A stretch of DNA of 64,000 nt from Undaria pinnatifida (GCA_012845835.1 JABAKD010000008.1:11305060-11369059); one strand, 5' to 3'. Counted from the stretch's first letter, positions 32,010 through 44,800 are shown. Notes: generated from the letters alone by a model not told the origin. Made by a program: numbers and translations.

Positions 32010-32470
32010 GTTCCTCAAGTGCGGTGCCTTGCCAGGCGACGACACCGGCACTAAAGTGGAACCCCGCACTACTCCGGGATGGTGCAGTACAGCAGTATTC
32101 GATAGAACGAGCAGGTCGTGACGATCGATTCTTACCGCACTATACTGGAGCACAGCGCTAAAAGTTACCGTACTAACGCGGGACCACGACTGTACATATC
32201 TTCGGTAATTCCATAATAAGGAGACCCCAGTTGACACTGGGACAGTCGTGAGCCCTCAACAAAGAACAGCAACAGGAGCACTGCGGCCCCTTGCCAATTG
32301 GTAATATTAACCGCACGTAAGTGGAACCCCGATATAGTCTCGGGATGGTTGGGTACTGGGTACTCTGTGGGACGAGGCCGTGACAACCGATTTTCACCGC
32401 ACTAAAATGGGGACCCGCACTTATGGCCATCGCACTTTCGCGGGACCACGAACTTGTACTTGATGTTTGC
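32010..32470 (+). repeat. Diverged tandem duplication, about 270 bases per unit
   Basis: Both units have CACTAAAGTGGAACCCCGC or CGTAAGTGGAACCCCGAT, a GTCGTGACGATCGATTCTTA or GCCGTGACAACCGATTTTCA segment, and CGCGGGACCACGA. Confidence 0.65.
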
Positions 32471-32796
32471 TCCTGTCTCGCACTGGGTCGGGAACACGCC
32501 CGAACGCCGTGCAAAATGAATGCACCTGCGAATATAGTAAGTCCTTACCATGCGACCGCTGTACTGTTTTAACGGGGTGCGGGGTACCAGGGTGCCGTAA
32601 ACTTGTGCGCCGTGATCGTTGTTACCGGTTTATAATTTTTATTGTTGGTGGATGGTGCGGGTGCCGATGGTGATGGTGGTGGTTGGGGTTGGGGTGATGG
32701 TGTGGTTGGTGCGTGGATGATGTTTTCATTTATTTCTTTGGTTTTATTCTTTGTTCCGCCTCGCGTTGAACGCCTATATGGCGATGGTAAACACTC

Positions 32797-32873
32797 AACC
32801 AACCAACCAACCAACCAACCAACCAACCAACTAACCAACTAACCAACTAACCAACCGACCAACCAACCACGGG
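32797..32873 (+). repeat. (AACC)n microsatellite
   Basis: About 19 units of AACC/AACT/GACC. Confidence 0.95.
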
Positions 32874-32910
32874 CACATTGCTTTCACATAGAAAACGAAC
32901 GCTACCGGCG

Positions 32911-34437
32911 GCTACCCCTATTTGCACGACGCACTTGCAAATAACGACGTGCACAGCTCGAACCGCCTCCAGAACCACACACATAGAAACCCATTTTGAC
33001 ACTTGAAGCAGCAGCGCAAACACTATACACTATAGCATAAGACCATCGCACCAGGCCACACAGCATAAGACCACACAGCAGACACGCAGACCACACAGCA
33101 GGCATGTCCCTGATCGAACCAGTCCCTGATGGATTTTGCCGGGAGAATGTGGTGCAATCAGAGAGTAACAGCAGTGCCGTCGATGTGGAGAGGATGCGTT
33201 CACGTATAAGGACAATCTTACGGCAGGCGGTACGTGTTTTTGCCCCTCACTCGAATTTTACTCGCGATAATTTATTGCTGTGTGGTGCGGACATGATGAA
33301 GCACTCGAAAATAGTCGTGCTCGCATACTCCCTAGCGCATACGACGCGTACGAGGAGTAGAATCTTAGCCGTACGTGGAAGGCAGGGGCAGCATCACCCA
33401 CACTCGGACACGTACGTGTGATATCTTACCTCAGAGCAAGAGAGTTGGAAATCTTAATGTACGAGATTTTTAACAGCAGGAGTAATAAAACAGTACCTGG
33501 TATTATAGAACAGAGTAGGTACCGGTCACAAAGGATCTCTATCCCTTCGGAGCTCTACAGCTATTATTTATTTTCAAGCTCTCTATTTGTTGCGGGGAGT
33601 ATAATTCAACCCATCGTTGTTGTACTGCTGGTGTACCCAGCAGCAGCAGCTGCTTAGCAGCAGCAGCCAGCAAGGCATTGCAGCCGTCAAGCCAACACTG
33701 CCACCACCACCACCTGGTGGTCCACCATCATCCCCATGGTCGGTACGGAGACCAATCCCGCCCAGGAGCGGTATACGCGCGGGCATTGCCGTGTAGTATC
33801 TATCTTGGTCTGTGCCTGTTTGTGTTCCTGCGCTGCGTCATACCGCCGCCCGCCGCCGCCACCGCCGTCTTTTTTTCAAAAAGAATGCTGGCATGGTCTG
33901 TCCCCGAAACAAAACATGTCAACCCAAAAAGCATCCATCTCGTCGGGGTTCTGAGATTTTCAAAGATTAACCTTCGACTGACCACACATCACCGAGGCAG
34001 GCGGGTGTGTGACGTGAAACCAGACACGTGCGGAGACGGCACTTGCTCGTGTCATATGCGATATATGGACAAGAGCAGTCACAGCGCACGGAAAAAAATC
34101 CTTATGTTCGCGACATACTGTAAAATAAAAATAAACGGAATGATGGGGATGGGCAAATTTTGAAAAATAAACGCGTGACGACGTGATTCTCCCGGCAAAA
34201 TCCATCAAGGACATGCCTGCTGTGTGGTCTGCGTGTCTGCTGTGTGGTCTGCTGTATTGTCCCATTTTGCGCGTGCTGTGTGGCCTGTTGCGATGGTCTT
34301 ATGCTGTGGTTTTTGCGCTGCTGTTTCAAGTGTCGAAATGGGTTTTGGGGTGTGTGGTTCTGGAGGCGGTTCGAGTCGTGCACGTTATTATTTGCAAGTG
34401 CGTCGTGCAAAGAGGGGTAGCCTGCCACCGGCCCTGT
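32911..34437. mobile_element. Long terminal-inverted-repeat element, about 1.5 kb, non-autonomous
   Basis: The left arm (32911-33150) and right arm (34177-34437) are inverted copies of about 240 bases. Left: GGCTACCCCTATTTGCACGA, CTCGAACCGCCTCCAGAACC, ACACTTGAAGCAGCAGCGCA, CACACAGCAGGCATGTCC. The right arm gives the same on its reverse complement with few changes. There is no clear target duplication. The interior (33150-34170) has no transposase that I can recognise. An open frame 33104-33421 starts inside the left arm, but its product has no recognisable motif. Confidence 0.8.
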
Positions 34438-34554
34438 TGTAAGAGCCCCACACGAAAACCTTACCACCCTTTAGTAAGAAATTGGGCTACTACTGTTACA
34501 CTGAAGTTTGTGCGAGACACGCACTTGCTTAAATTTGAAATCTGGGCTAAAACC

Positions 34555-35050
34555 GACATATCGATGTCGGTTTCTTATCAGAGGCTCGGTTCTGTACGAG
34601 ATATAATACCGCTATTCAAGTGCACTCAAGAATAGCCTACCTGTAGTAACCGCCTCCAGGCATCAGGTACCAGGGTCAGGGTATGTGTCTGTTCTTTCTT
34701 TCTACTTCCTGCCCATCGACGCTATATTATTTGTTTGAAAGCTACACGTCAAAACACCGCTTACCTCTGACATGTACTCGTGCAATAAAGCTTTTTGTGG
34801 AGAACCGATATATCGGTTTATTTTCAGAGGGTCGGTTCTGTACGAGATATAACACCACTATTATTACCGGTAGTCACTCTAGAGTAGCCTACCTGAAGCA
34901 AGCGCTTCCATGCACCAGGTGCCAGGGTCAGGGTTCGTGTCTGTTCTTCTTTCTACTTCCTGCCCTTCGACGCTATATATTGTTCGAAAGCTTCACCTCA
35001 GAACACCTCTTGCCTCTGGCATGTACTCAGCTTTTTTTTGTGGAGTTTAA
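34555..35050 (+). repeat. 252-bp tandem duplication
   Basis: TAGCCTACCTG recurs at 34633 and 34885. Both units have GTCAGGGT..GTGTCTGTTC, CTACTTCCTGCCC and CGACGCTATAT, and a GAGGCTCGGTTCTGTACGAG or GAGGGTCGGTTCTGTACGAG segment precedes each. Confidence 0.8.
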
Positions 35051-35630
35051 ATGTTCGTGCACAGCTGCTTTACATGCAAGTAGCAGTAATGCAGCAACAT
35101 TTCATATTTTGCGTATCAGTTACGATATTGCTTCTGTTTTGTTCGTGGTGGCGCAGGTATACCGGAAATATGGTATGACACAGCGCACACCCAGTACACA
35201 CGGGTATATCGTTGTACCTCGTCAAAGCGAGAACCGGCGAGGCAGCATGGTTTTATATATACAAGCAGCATTGCAACCAGTACCCGGGTACATTCCCGAG
35301 TACCAACACTACCTTGTGGTACCCGAATATATATATACCCGAGCATCACTAGTAACAATCAGTTGTGGTACCTGGGTACTCTAAGCCTCATACGCTACTG
35401 AGCATATCCTTGCGGTATTCGTCTAATACCATCGAGGTCGCTTACGAATACGTCGTAGTGACGGTGGATTGTCGTTATGTGTATCACTCAGCATACAGAA
35501 AAGGATCTATAAATAGTGGTGTAACAGCAGTGCTGTTGGCAAACGAAGCTATGCTGATGCCTTGCCGCCATCCCAGCCCTGCTGGATGGCAGCAAAGTGG
35601 AAGTCGCGGCCGTACTCCGAGTACACTACA

Positions 35631-35757
35631 GCAGTGGGTACCCCGATTTAAGAGCGCCCCGTGACAACCCGAAACATGCGCTCTTAACTGCAAAGCGCTG
35701 TTATCTGTAGTGGGCAATATATAGCCTTTAGTGTGAGGGGACATGCCGAGTTGGCCG
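35631..35757 (+). mobile_element. MITE-3, left part, cut off by a SINE-A
   Basis: It starts GCAGTGGGTACCCCGATTTA and AGAGCGCCCCGTGACAACCC and continues to GCCGAGTTGGCCGCTTTT, where the SINE-A head begins. The right terminus is missing. Confidence 0.7.
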
Positions 35758-36060
35758 CTTTTGACCGGTCGTCCCGGTGGCGTATCAGGTTATCTTCGAG
35801 CCTGGTATATAGGTCAGTTTCGCGAGTTCGAGCCCCCCAGAGTGCACTCGTATAAATTCGTGGGGACTTTTTCTTGTGCACAATTTGACTTGCGGAAAAC
35901 GCGAGAGCGTGAGTTAGCAACACTCGATGAAAAATCGACGAGCTGTGGGATTGCTGAACCCTATGCTCGATAAAAAATTAAAGGCAAGAACCGGGGGGGA
36001 GAAGGGACGACACCTGTGACTACGGCTTGTCCAGAAGCTGGAAAGTAGAAGTGTTCGAAA
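35757..36060 (+). mobile_element. SINE-A copy, complete
   Basis: The head is GACCGGTCGTCCCGGTGGCG with TATCAGGTTATCTTCGAGCC, and the B box is CGAGTTCGAGCCCC. The body is GCGAGAGCGTGAGTTAGCAA, CGACGAGCTGTGGGATTGCT, GCAAGAACCGGGGGGGAGAA, with an A-rich end. It is nearly identical to 45853-46160. Confidence 0.8.
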
Positions 36061-36240
36061 AAACAAACAACCCTTTTATACTGAAGGCAGAAAGCTGGCG
36101 GGGGCTGTACCGATGTCATGGTAGCAGAACATAATCGAACAGCAGTTGTAGGGATTTTGTTTTGGTCTAGGGAGAGCCGACGTACGACGAATCATGACAA
36201 CTTACCAACTCTAAGAACGGTCAGACGGTGTTGAACTCAG

Positions 36241-36262
36241 CTTGCAAAGATGAGTATCGCTG
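36241..36262 (+). repeat. Hairpin motif, left half only
   Basis: CTCAGCTTGCAAAGATGAGT then ATCG. The motif is broken off here, 8 bases before a TTAA mini-element region. Confidence 0.45.
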
Positions 36263-36269
36263 TGCTCTT

Positions 36270-36356
36270 GACCCCTGTAGAGCCCCAAAATCCCTCCCTA
36301 TACCAAATTCAAGTAAATCTGTCCCCCAAAAGGGTTTCCAGTTGTAAAGGCGTTAA
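36270..36356 (+). mobile_element. TTAA mini-element
   Basis: GACCCCTGTAGAGCCCCAAA to AGTTGTAAAGGCGTTAA. It is followed by CGCTAAAATCGGGGTACCCG, a MITE-3 terminus. Confidence 0.7.
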
Positions 36357-36489
36357 CTCGGGTGCGCTAAAATCGGGGTACCCGAGGCGAGGTTTGCCAT
36401 ATTTGGTGGAGTGCCCGAACTTGAACACCGGGAGCACAACGATATGAGCGATGCGTGGCAGATACTAGTTCACGCGGGGAGTTACACTA

Positions 36490-36955
36490 TATTATCGTCA
36501 GATTTATCCCCTTGAAAGGATTTATAGCTCACATGCACAAATTGCCCCCCCTTCCCCCCCCCCCCCCCCCCCCCCCCCTCCAAACCCGCTCGCTTTTGAT
36601 CAAAACCAGGCCCCCACGTCCTTCAAAACTCCGCCCCCCCCCTCACCGGTTATTCGACTTACAAGATTCACTTGATAAAAGGATACATTTCCGTCCACAG
36701 CTGTCAGATTTTGTCCCCCTCAGAAAACGGGTTTTATAGTTTCCGCGCACAGACTGACTAAAATCACCCTGTTGACCCTGATAGCTACACTGTAGTTGTA
36801 AGGGGAGACGCCGACCTATATCCTTAATGAGGAGACACAACTCGTAATACGCGCGATCGGAGTATCACACACAGCTTGCACAGATGAGTTTCGACGAAAT
36901 CTTCGATCTCACAGCTGGAGTGTATTTTCATTTTTTATATTACATGTGAGCTGCA
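36490..36955 (+). repeat. R2 element, long copy
   Basis: It is near-identical to 2600-3030, including the C run and the hairpin motif (36872-36916). Such close similarity between copies 34 kb apart suggests recent activity or gene conversion. Confidence 0.85.
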
Positions 36956-37289
36956 TGATATTAGTCACTTGTGCGGCGCGCTTGAACACACCATTACCGA
37001 GGACCGCACACTTATCGTTCGTGTTATGCGTGTATGTGTGTCGTCTTCCCGCATTCAATCCGTTCTGTCTATCATGCCTCACGACATCATAGTACGAACA
37101 CCCCGATGTCCTTCCCGATTCTTCATCCTACCCGTAAGAGATGCAAATGCTGTGGTGACAGAGTTGTGTTGTCCTTTAATTTGGGTCCCGAAAGGGGCTG
37201 ACAGTTAACAGTCGCAGACAGACCGTGCTGTCGGCTGCTCCGCGTCCGCAGACCACACTCCTTTTTTGTGGTGTGTGAGGGCAGGGTTG

Positions 37290-37650
37290 GGGCGGGGGGG
37301 GTTAGGGGTTGGGGGGGCCGTCTCATTTGTTGCTTGCCTTGGTCATTTGACCATTGACCACGCACGCATCCCTTTCGAGACGGAGCACCGTTCCTACTCC
37401 TCAGAGAGACACCTCCAACATTCGGGCGCTCATTACGCTTCTTCCATGTACTACATGGAAATTGTTTGCTTATCCTACCCCCGTCCTGTTTCGCCGTCTG
37501 CGACCACCATCTATCTCCTAGGATCGCGATTGTTCTCTCGCTACTCTTTATTTAGTCTACCATACTCTTCCATCCCACATACATCTAATTTCCAGCTGCT
37601 AATTTCCTTATCTCCCCCTCTAACCATTGCGTTCCTCCTTGTATATTTCA
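37290..37650 (-). pseudogene. LINE 3' end, second copy, minus strand
   Basis: On the minus strand it reads through AAGGAGGAACGCAATGGTTA, then a frame with GDRWWSQTAKQDGG, ATTTCCATGTAGTACATGGA and GTTGGAGGTGTCTCTCTGAG, and ends near AAGCAACAAATGAGACGG with a C-rich tract (G-rich on plus). This is the same end as 20030-20352. Several stops interrupt the frame. Confidence 0.7.
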
Positions 37651-38574
37651 CATTCTCCTGCTATGGGGCGAGGAGTCGTCGGGGTTGGGAGTCAGGGGGG
37701 AGTTCCTCCGCACGTCCCCGGGTAGGGGGACGATTCTGTATTATGTATTCTGACTGGCTTCATAGATGACTGACTCTGATCGGAGGTTATTTATTGACGA
37801 ATATTCTATTATACAGGCTGGTTCACGTAAAACCCCCAAATTCTCTCCCTGGCGAATGCCGCTCGCAATATCCAGTCAAGGGGTAAATAGTTGGTATCAT
37901 ATTGACCCCCATGGCCAATGGAAGAGGGTCACATGGACAGTTTTTTTAGCGGCCTCGAGTTGTCTCTATTAATAGGAGCAAAACTCACGTCGACCGATGA
38001 CAGGCCTTCACATTCTTTAATAACATTCAGGCGTTTTCCAAGCAGAGGCGAGAATAAAAATTGCGCCGCATCTGCACGAACCGGTTGGAGGTACTCCAAG
38101 GCATGTCTGTAGAATTTTTCGCGCGGAAAACCGGCGATCTGACCTTCCAGTGTGTTCAACATGAAGCAGAATCTAGCGAAAAAACTGAATCGTAGACTAA
38201 AACCAAGTAGTTCGAAGGAAATCACGTACCTTACTCATTTTTACGCACAACAGTCCACATGTCCACGCCGTTGTTGAGATGGACCCTGAATTTTTGCTCA
38301 CGTGTTCTACGTGCCCATCCCAAGACCTGACCTCCGGGCTTTTTTCTTTGTTGTATTTTTTTCGCCGAAATATTCTTGTCCTAGGTGGGCCACATTTTTC
38401 TAAAAATCTAAACTGACGAAAAATCAGATAACCATATAAATAAAAAAAAGACAGGTGAGGTCTTCGCAATCGCACATAAAAGACATGTGCAAAATTGCAA
38501 AATTTCACGGTCTGAAAAAAAAAAACGGCGTGGACATTCGCCGGGGGAGTATTTTTTTTTTCACGTGAACCAGC

Positions 38575-38935
38575 CTGTAGTCCCCGGTAGTTCAATAGTA
38601 AGCCGCGTAACTTTCGAGTTCGATGTCGTAGATTCGAATCCCGCAAGGGCCTCTTTCTTACACATTGGCAGGCCGGAAGGAAGTGCGAGAGCGCGCGTTG
38701 GCGAAATCCGATGCAAATGGACGAGCCCACAAATCTCGAAAGTGAAGATGCTGAACCCTATTCGCGATAAAAAATGAATGCACGTACCGGGGGAGAGAAG
38801 GGAAGACACCTGCGACCACGGCTCTTGTCCAGGAGGTCGCTGAGGGTAGAAACCCCTTTCGAGTTGAGCTGGCAAGTAACGAAATTGATGATAAAAAAGA
38901 GCAAAAGGAAAAGGAAATTCTGCGGTGTACCTGGT
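38575..38935 (+). mobile_element. SINE-A relative with intact B box
   Basis: The head has CCCCGGTAGTTCAATAGTAA and B box GTAGATTCGAATCCCGCAAG. The body has GTGCGAGAGCGCGCGTTGGC, AACCCTATTCGCGATAAAAA, ACCGGGGGAGAGAAGGGAAG and an A-rich end with AAAAAAGAGCAAAAGGAAAA. Confidence 0.7.
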
Positions 38936-41301
38936 AGCAGGCGAGAGATGTCACACCCTGTGGGACGATTTTTCAAGACTATTTCATCCAAAACGAGATG
39001 CGCACGCACGCCGAACATGGCGGTTTTTGCAAAGACCTCTTCGAGATCTGTCCACTGACCGATTGACCGGCGTTTGTTCGCGTTCTCACTGCTCCTTGTT
39101 ATCGGGAGTATTGGGAGAAATGGGTTTGAACTTCGTCGGAGGCGGTATGTGTTTTGTTCATGAGCGTTGCATTCGGGTATTATTAATAGCTTTTTTGCCC
39201 TATTTGGGCCCTAAATTAAACGGCATTGGCCAAAAACGCGAGAAGTAAGTGCGATTTAGTTCATTTCTGTCCTGGAAGAGCGTGCAGCTGCACAAGGGTC
39301 ACGATGTTGCCTGAACCCGTGCGGTACATCTCCCTACGTTTTGGGCACAGCAGTCTCTACCCTATGTTCGTATAGCAGCCCCGGCTGCTGCGTGTAGTTG
39401 ATGCTGCAATCGATGTTTACTTTCGACACCTTTTCTCCTCTCTACGTATGTAATTAACACTAAGGGGGAACTCAATGCTACTGACTTGTAATCAGGATCA
39501 AATGCGGTTACGATCGTAGAAAACAAAAGAATACAGAGGTTTGTGTACATCATGGGTTCTGATTCCTACGGTCCTCCGTAGTGCTGATGTATATATGAAG
39601 GGCAAAAAGAGTAGTCTACAGTAGTAGTTTATGGCTGTAGAGGACACCGGGTGCGTCATGACGGGTTTGCACGAGAGGTAGCGCATTGCTGTGTTTTTTG
39701 CTGGTGGTGCGTGTGTAATGTTTTTATCAATTTTATCGCATTTTGTTTGTTTGTGTGGTGGTGTTATGAGTGTATTGGACGTGGGACTTGGTTTTGTTGA
39801 TTGTGGCACGTATTGATACTTGTTAAGAGCATCGCACTCGTATTAATGGTGTTTTTCGTGGTCGTGATGATTTATTTCTGGTTAGCTGTCGTACGCTGTA
39901 TGCCGTACTATACGCGTATTGGTCGAGTTATTGGTCGGTTGATCGATGGATTGTGGTTGATGTTGTTGTTGCTGTTGTTGTTGCATGTTGTGTTTTGTTG
40001 TTGTGTTATCTGTTACCTGGTACCTGGTGTTTAACTTTTTGCGTTGTTCGTGCTACAAACTCGATTGTTTTGGTTGGTATAATATGCCGCCGGAAAGTAC
40101 CGGGGGGCGCCCCACCCCCCGCCCTGCTCGCAGAGCTTGTAATTTGATTGATGAGGTCTTACCTGGAGTCCCTGAGTAGGTATACTTCGTTTTTTTCGCT
40201 CTCTTGTCTTGTCTTTCCTTCCCTTTATCTTCTTTTCTTTTCTTTGTTTATTTTTTTCCAATTGACTTGCGTCTGTCGTGCGTATGCGTAATGATAGGTA
40301 CTACGTGCAATGTATACGTGGTAGTCTTTCTTGGGTGCCAAGTGGTATAGTCGGTTTTTCCAGGCGCGAGTAGTGAGACGTATGCACCAATATGGACCTG
40401 GCACATCGTAGGCTGGCTCCCGACTTCACTTTCAAATGTTTCTGGTGGAGACATGAATTGCGTCAGCTGTGATATATGCATGTACGAGGGGTACCACCTT
40501 TGGTTTGTGCTTTTCCCTGGGGTATTCCTCAGCTCCAGAGTAGCTGGAGCCTGTCCTGTGACCACGGACTTGATTATGCGAGTTAATGTGAGAAAAACGT
40601 CGTGTGCACATATGCAGGGGGCTATTTTGTGCCGTGGGACATGGTGGTGGTCGTCTTTCTTGCTGTACTCGTTGTTGGCGTTGGTGTTGGTGTTGGTGAT
40701 GGTCGTGGTGGTGGTGGTGGTGGTGGTCTGGACGTTACTGCTGTTGTGTCGTTGTTTGTACTGAGCATTGAACGTGCTGAACGCAGATTGACAAAACACA
40801 CACGCAAAGTGGGGATAGAACGAAAATGAGAAAGGGGGGAGGGGGGGGGGGGGACTTGGGGGAAGGGGGGGTGGGGGACGTTGACGGTAGTGGTGGCTGT
40901 GCTGTTCTAGACTGTTCTAGACAGCTTGGACGCACCTATGATAGCACACGAAGGTAGCGCCTATACGCTACATGGATAGGCGATCGGATGCTCGGCAAAC
41001 TAAGCCTACATACGAAGTCGACATAGTCGAAGTACAGATCGGTACACACCATACCGATATAAATACACGTAAAAATTGCATCTGCTGCTCGGAGAAGGCT
41101 CCTCAGCTTTTCTTGAACGTTTTTTTGAGCTTTTGCCGTGCTAGCTTGCGATGAAGATCACTCCTCGGCCCGAAACTCCCTCATCTTGCTCCTCGACCCC
41201 GACTGTGTCGGAAGAGGCCTTGGGCGCGTGCTTGCACCGTGCCCGGGCTGCTGGCTGGCAGGGTGTGCTGTACACGTTTTTCGCAAAATATTTCAAATAC
41301 G

Positions 41302-41345
41302 TCAGCTGTGAATTCGACCAGTTGAGCAGTCGATACTGGTTCTAA
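41302..41345 (-). repeat. Hairpin motif, degenerate inverted copy
   Basis: ACGTCAGCTGTGAATTCGAC to GTCGATACTGG. The inner TCGAC/GTCGA pair is kept and the outer right half is lost. Confidence 0.5.
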
Positions 41346-42579
41346 ACAGTTGAGCGGTCTAGATTCAACGTTGGATGCCGCGTGATTCATGACAGTCTTG
41401 TGGCCCATATATACATAGGAGTACTCGCGTACAGGCGAGAAGAGAAGAGAGAGGTTCAGGTACATGTATGTGGTTAGACTGCGAAGAATGATGATACAGT
41501 AGTATTTTCGAGGTACGAGGTGGTTTGGCGATTACTGCAGCTGCTGCTGTTGCTGTTGTAGTTCTGCCATACTTCCCGCCGATACTCGTATGTGCCTGGC
41601 ATATGATACGATCATCACAGATTTCTCGTCCTCCCGACCGTTCCATTGCTTTCTCCTTCAATATATACAACCTCCCTCCACACTCGCTCCACCTTATACT
41701 TGCAATGCTATGAACTGATTTAATACTACGCCGTATCCCTTGGCAGGAATTTGTCGCTTCTACGGTCCCTCTCCGTTTTACTTGTCTTACGGGCGTGCGC
41801 GGAGCCGCAGGCGGGGTCAGCCCGCCGCGGCGAAGCCCCCCTTGTACAGTAGTGAATATTTTTTACATCCATGTAGGCATCGCGGTACTCTACTGTTTTT
41901 AACGAGTTCCCAAGTATGAACTTGAAGTATCAAGTACGTACGCTGTCCCTGCTGACAAGCTGGCGTTTAGTTGTCGTTTTCCTTGCACTTTTCTCCCTCT
42001 TTTTCCTCTCGGTGCTGAAAAATGCAGTTTTCGCCCCCGCGCAGTTTAGCGACGCATATCGCGTTCAGGCTTTCTACTTCTCTCCTGTGTGGTGTGTATC
42101 ATACTTCGAAGTATACACCAAGCAGTGCATAAGAATGCCCGCAATGGGGTTGATGTCTATGATACCTAAACGCATAACCTCGTCATGTCAGAATTTAGCA
42201 AGCATTACTCTGGAGAATGTACACACCAGTTTGGTATTTTGCAGTATTTTGTCGCACATGGGAAGGACTGAGATTGTATTTTGCCTCTAATAATAGTTCG
42301 TGTTACACTTATTAATAGTTCGTATTATACTTACAATACACAATATAATACGTGAAAACTTGCTTTTACAGTAATAAAAACGACATGCGATATCTGGTTT
42401 CTGTATCCTGTAGTACAGGACGATACGTACGTTATGCATTGCGTGTATTTGGTTAGTGCACTTAGCTCCACGTCAATGTACTGGTATTTTGTTTGCTTCA
42501 ATGCACCCGGTATAGCAGAACTGTGAGTCGGCAGGATTTCACGACTAACAACTCATTGGTAGGTGCTGTTAACCATCTA

Positions 42580-42850
42580 GTTGATTTTTGTCGGCAAGTC
42601 GGCTGGCGAAGCCAGCTGATGGCCAGCCGACTTACAGACTTGATTCAGGCGAGCGAAGCGCGCCAAATAAGCTTCCCCCAGCCTGGGGGACCCTACCCGA
42701 ACGAAAAAATGCTCCCCGCACTGAACAATCCTTCCTACTAAAATGGAAACCCAATATATCGGACAGTCGGCTCCTGGGAAAAGGCTAACTACTAATCCGA
42801 CTCTTAACTAGTTGGTGGCTTAAGTCGTGCCGACTCGCAGCTCGACGTTC
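42580..42850 (+). repeat. GTCGG-rich repeat with a 12-bp perfect hairpin
   Basis: AAGTCGGCTGGC and GCCAGCCGACTT are exact inverted repeats around a 14-base loop. Related pieces (GAGTCGG.GCGACTTAAGTC, GTGCCGACTATCCGACTTAC) lie at 58222-58345. Confidence 0.6.
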
Positions 42851-43454
42851 CATGATGCGAAAGCTCTGAGAATTGCACCTCAGAGGCCGGTGCCCCGCTG
42901 AAAATATAACTTCTGCCGTATTCTAGCGTAATCATACGAAACTTTTTGTTTCCGGCTGACTCCCTGAACAACACACCGTACGAGCAGTGCGCAATTGTTT
43001 GTTTTTTGAGATACCGGGACATGCAACGCTTAGCGAAAAATTTCGTCGTTAGCCACAAAACTACTCCCTGTACCGGCACCGGTTGTTGCGGCTAGGCATA
43101 GCAGTAGGAGGAGGAGTGGCTGTCGTGGTACCGATAGCACCAGTACCAGTAACGCAGGCGAGCTGATCCCGGCAACAAGCGACGTAGTCGTTGCTCGGGG
43201 CGCGGGAGCAGCAGGTACTGGTGGGGTCGAGGCTGCAGACTCGTTCGGCCCACTTGATAGAGCGAAGCAGCTGCCACATGCTGGTCCGTACCGGTGCGTG
43301 TTGTCGGTGCATGGTATCCACGAACGAGGTGGTGTGATAATTTTGGAGCTCAATGCTCTTTTCAAGCGCACCTCCGTGTGGGGTGTGGTATTCAATATAT
43401 ACTCCCGGTGATAAAGTTACGGTGGAGAAACGAACCAGGAAATATATCATCGGG

Positions 43455-43700
43455 CGTTCGCATGTTGCGTTGGAGGGGGGGGGTTATCTGAGGAGGGTGT
43501 GCTTTCTTCCGTGCTTTTTTTTTTGCTCATCCCATTTATTATCTTCGCTCTTTTTCTTGCTACTTTCTCCCTCCCTAGGCGTATCTCAGAGATTTCGCTA
43601 ACCAGGCTCTTCTCCGCCCTCCCCACTACGGTATGCGCCTTCTTCGTGTTCATCGCTGAGAAATCTTCAGCACTTTCTTCCCTCGTCGACTCGCGTCGAA
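43455..43700 (-). mobile_element. SINE-A body, minus strand
   Basis: On the minus strand it reads GAGTCGACGAGGGAAGAAAG, GGCGCATACCGTAGTGGGGA, GGGAGGGAGAAAGTAGCAAG and AATGGGATGAGCAAAAAAAA. Confidence 0.75.
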
Positions 43701-44079
43701 CGTGTTTCGGACCGTGTTATGCGGTTCTCGTACTGCCTACGTACGTGCTTGCACTAATAATAAAAACTAGTAGCCTAATATAAACTACTGTAGTACCCCC
43801 TTTGGAGTTGTGAGGGGAGAAGTGATGTGCTGGATCCTGTTCTGTGGCCGCAGACTAGATGGCGCTGATGAGTTACTGTGAGAACAACCACAGGAACAAC
43901 AATATGCATCCATTGTAGAATTTTATTATGTGGACTATTAATTGTAGTGTTTGTTGTTCAGAGCGGCGCTGCGGTGGATTGCAACCGTTTTTCTCCCGCC
44001 TCTTCATTTCCCGCCCTCTATCGCATGTCATATCATACCAGTATACCAATATAGCAGTGTCATGTATATATATATGTGA

Positions 44080-44275
44080 CTGATTAACATCACCCTGTTG
44101 ACCCTGGTACAAGCTACACTAACTGTAGTTCTAAGGGGAGTCGCCGACCTCTGTCCTTAATAAGGACACACACGCAGTAATACGCGCGATCGGAGTACAT
44201 ATCACACAGCTTGCCAAGATGAGTTTCGACAAAATCTTAATCTTCGATCTCACAGCTGGAGTGTTGGTATTTTAA
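44080..44275 (+). repeat. R2 element, short copy with hairpin motif
   Basis: It has AACATCACCCTGTTGACCCT, GGGGAGTCGCCGACCTCTGT and TACGCGCGATCGGAGTACAT. The hairpin motif is at 44207-44258 with a slightly enlarged loop. Confidence 0.8.
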
Positions 44276-44639
44276 TTTGGTAATTAGGGAACAAAATACA
44301 GTACAAAATACATGGCAATTTGGTCTTGTCAACCGTTTTGAGTATCACATGATATTAATATTAGTGGTATAATACGAGTGTGAGCGCATGGCATTACAGG
44401 TAGGTTCATGCTGCGCCAGTGTCGTACCAGGTACGTCTCTGTTTTTGCGCGTATTGCATGCAGTTCGACTCGAAATTCCACATTGTTTTGTCACCCTCCA
44501 ACCAAGCAGGGGCCGATGCTGTTAAATTTCGTGTTTCTTTGTCACTTCGTCCCGTCTGAACTCCCAGTCGGGTTTATGTAATACCTGGTAGCCATTTTGC
44601 GACCTACAACAGTACTGTAGTTGCAGCAGCATTCCACAA

Positions 44640-44800
44640 TTCGATGAGAGTCGACGAGGAAAGAAATGGCTGGAATCTTCCCGCGATGAAAATGAAGGCG
44701 CGTACCGTAGTGGGGAGGGGGGAGGAGAGCTTTCTTAGTGACCCCGGGTCTGAGTTACGTCTAGGAGGAAGGAGAGATAACAATGCGAAGATTAAATGTG
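44640..44800 (+). mobile_element. SINE-A body
   Basis: GAGTCGACGAGGAAAGAAAT, GGCGCGTACCGTAGTGGGGA, GGTCTGAGTTACGTCTAGGA. The tRNA-like head is missing. Confidence 0.75.

Noticed and set aside
33104-33421. 105-codon open frame
   Set aside because: It starts inside a terminal inverted repeat and has no recognisable motif or splice context.
41916-42290. 124-codon frame with a hydrophobic segment (VVVFLALFSLFFLSVL)
   Set aside because: A single possible membrane helix in T-rich DNA. There is no start context, family resemblance or neighbouring exon to support a gene.
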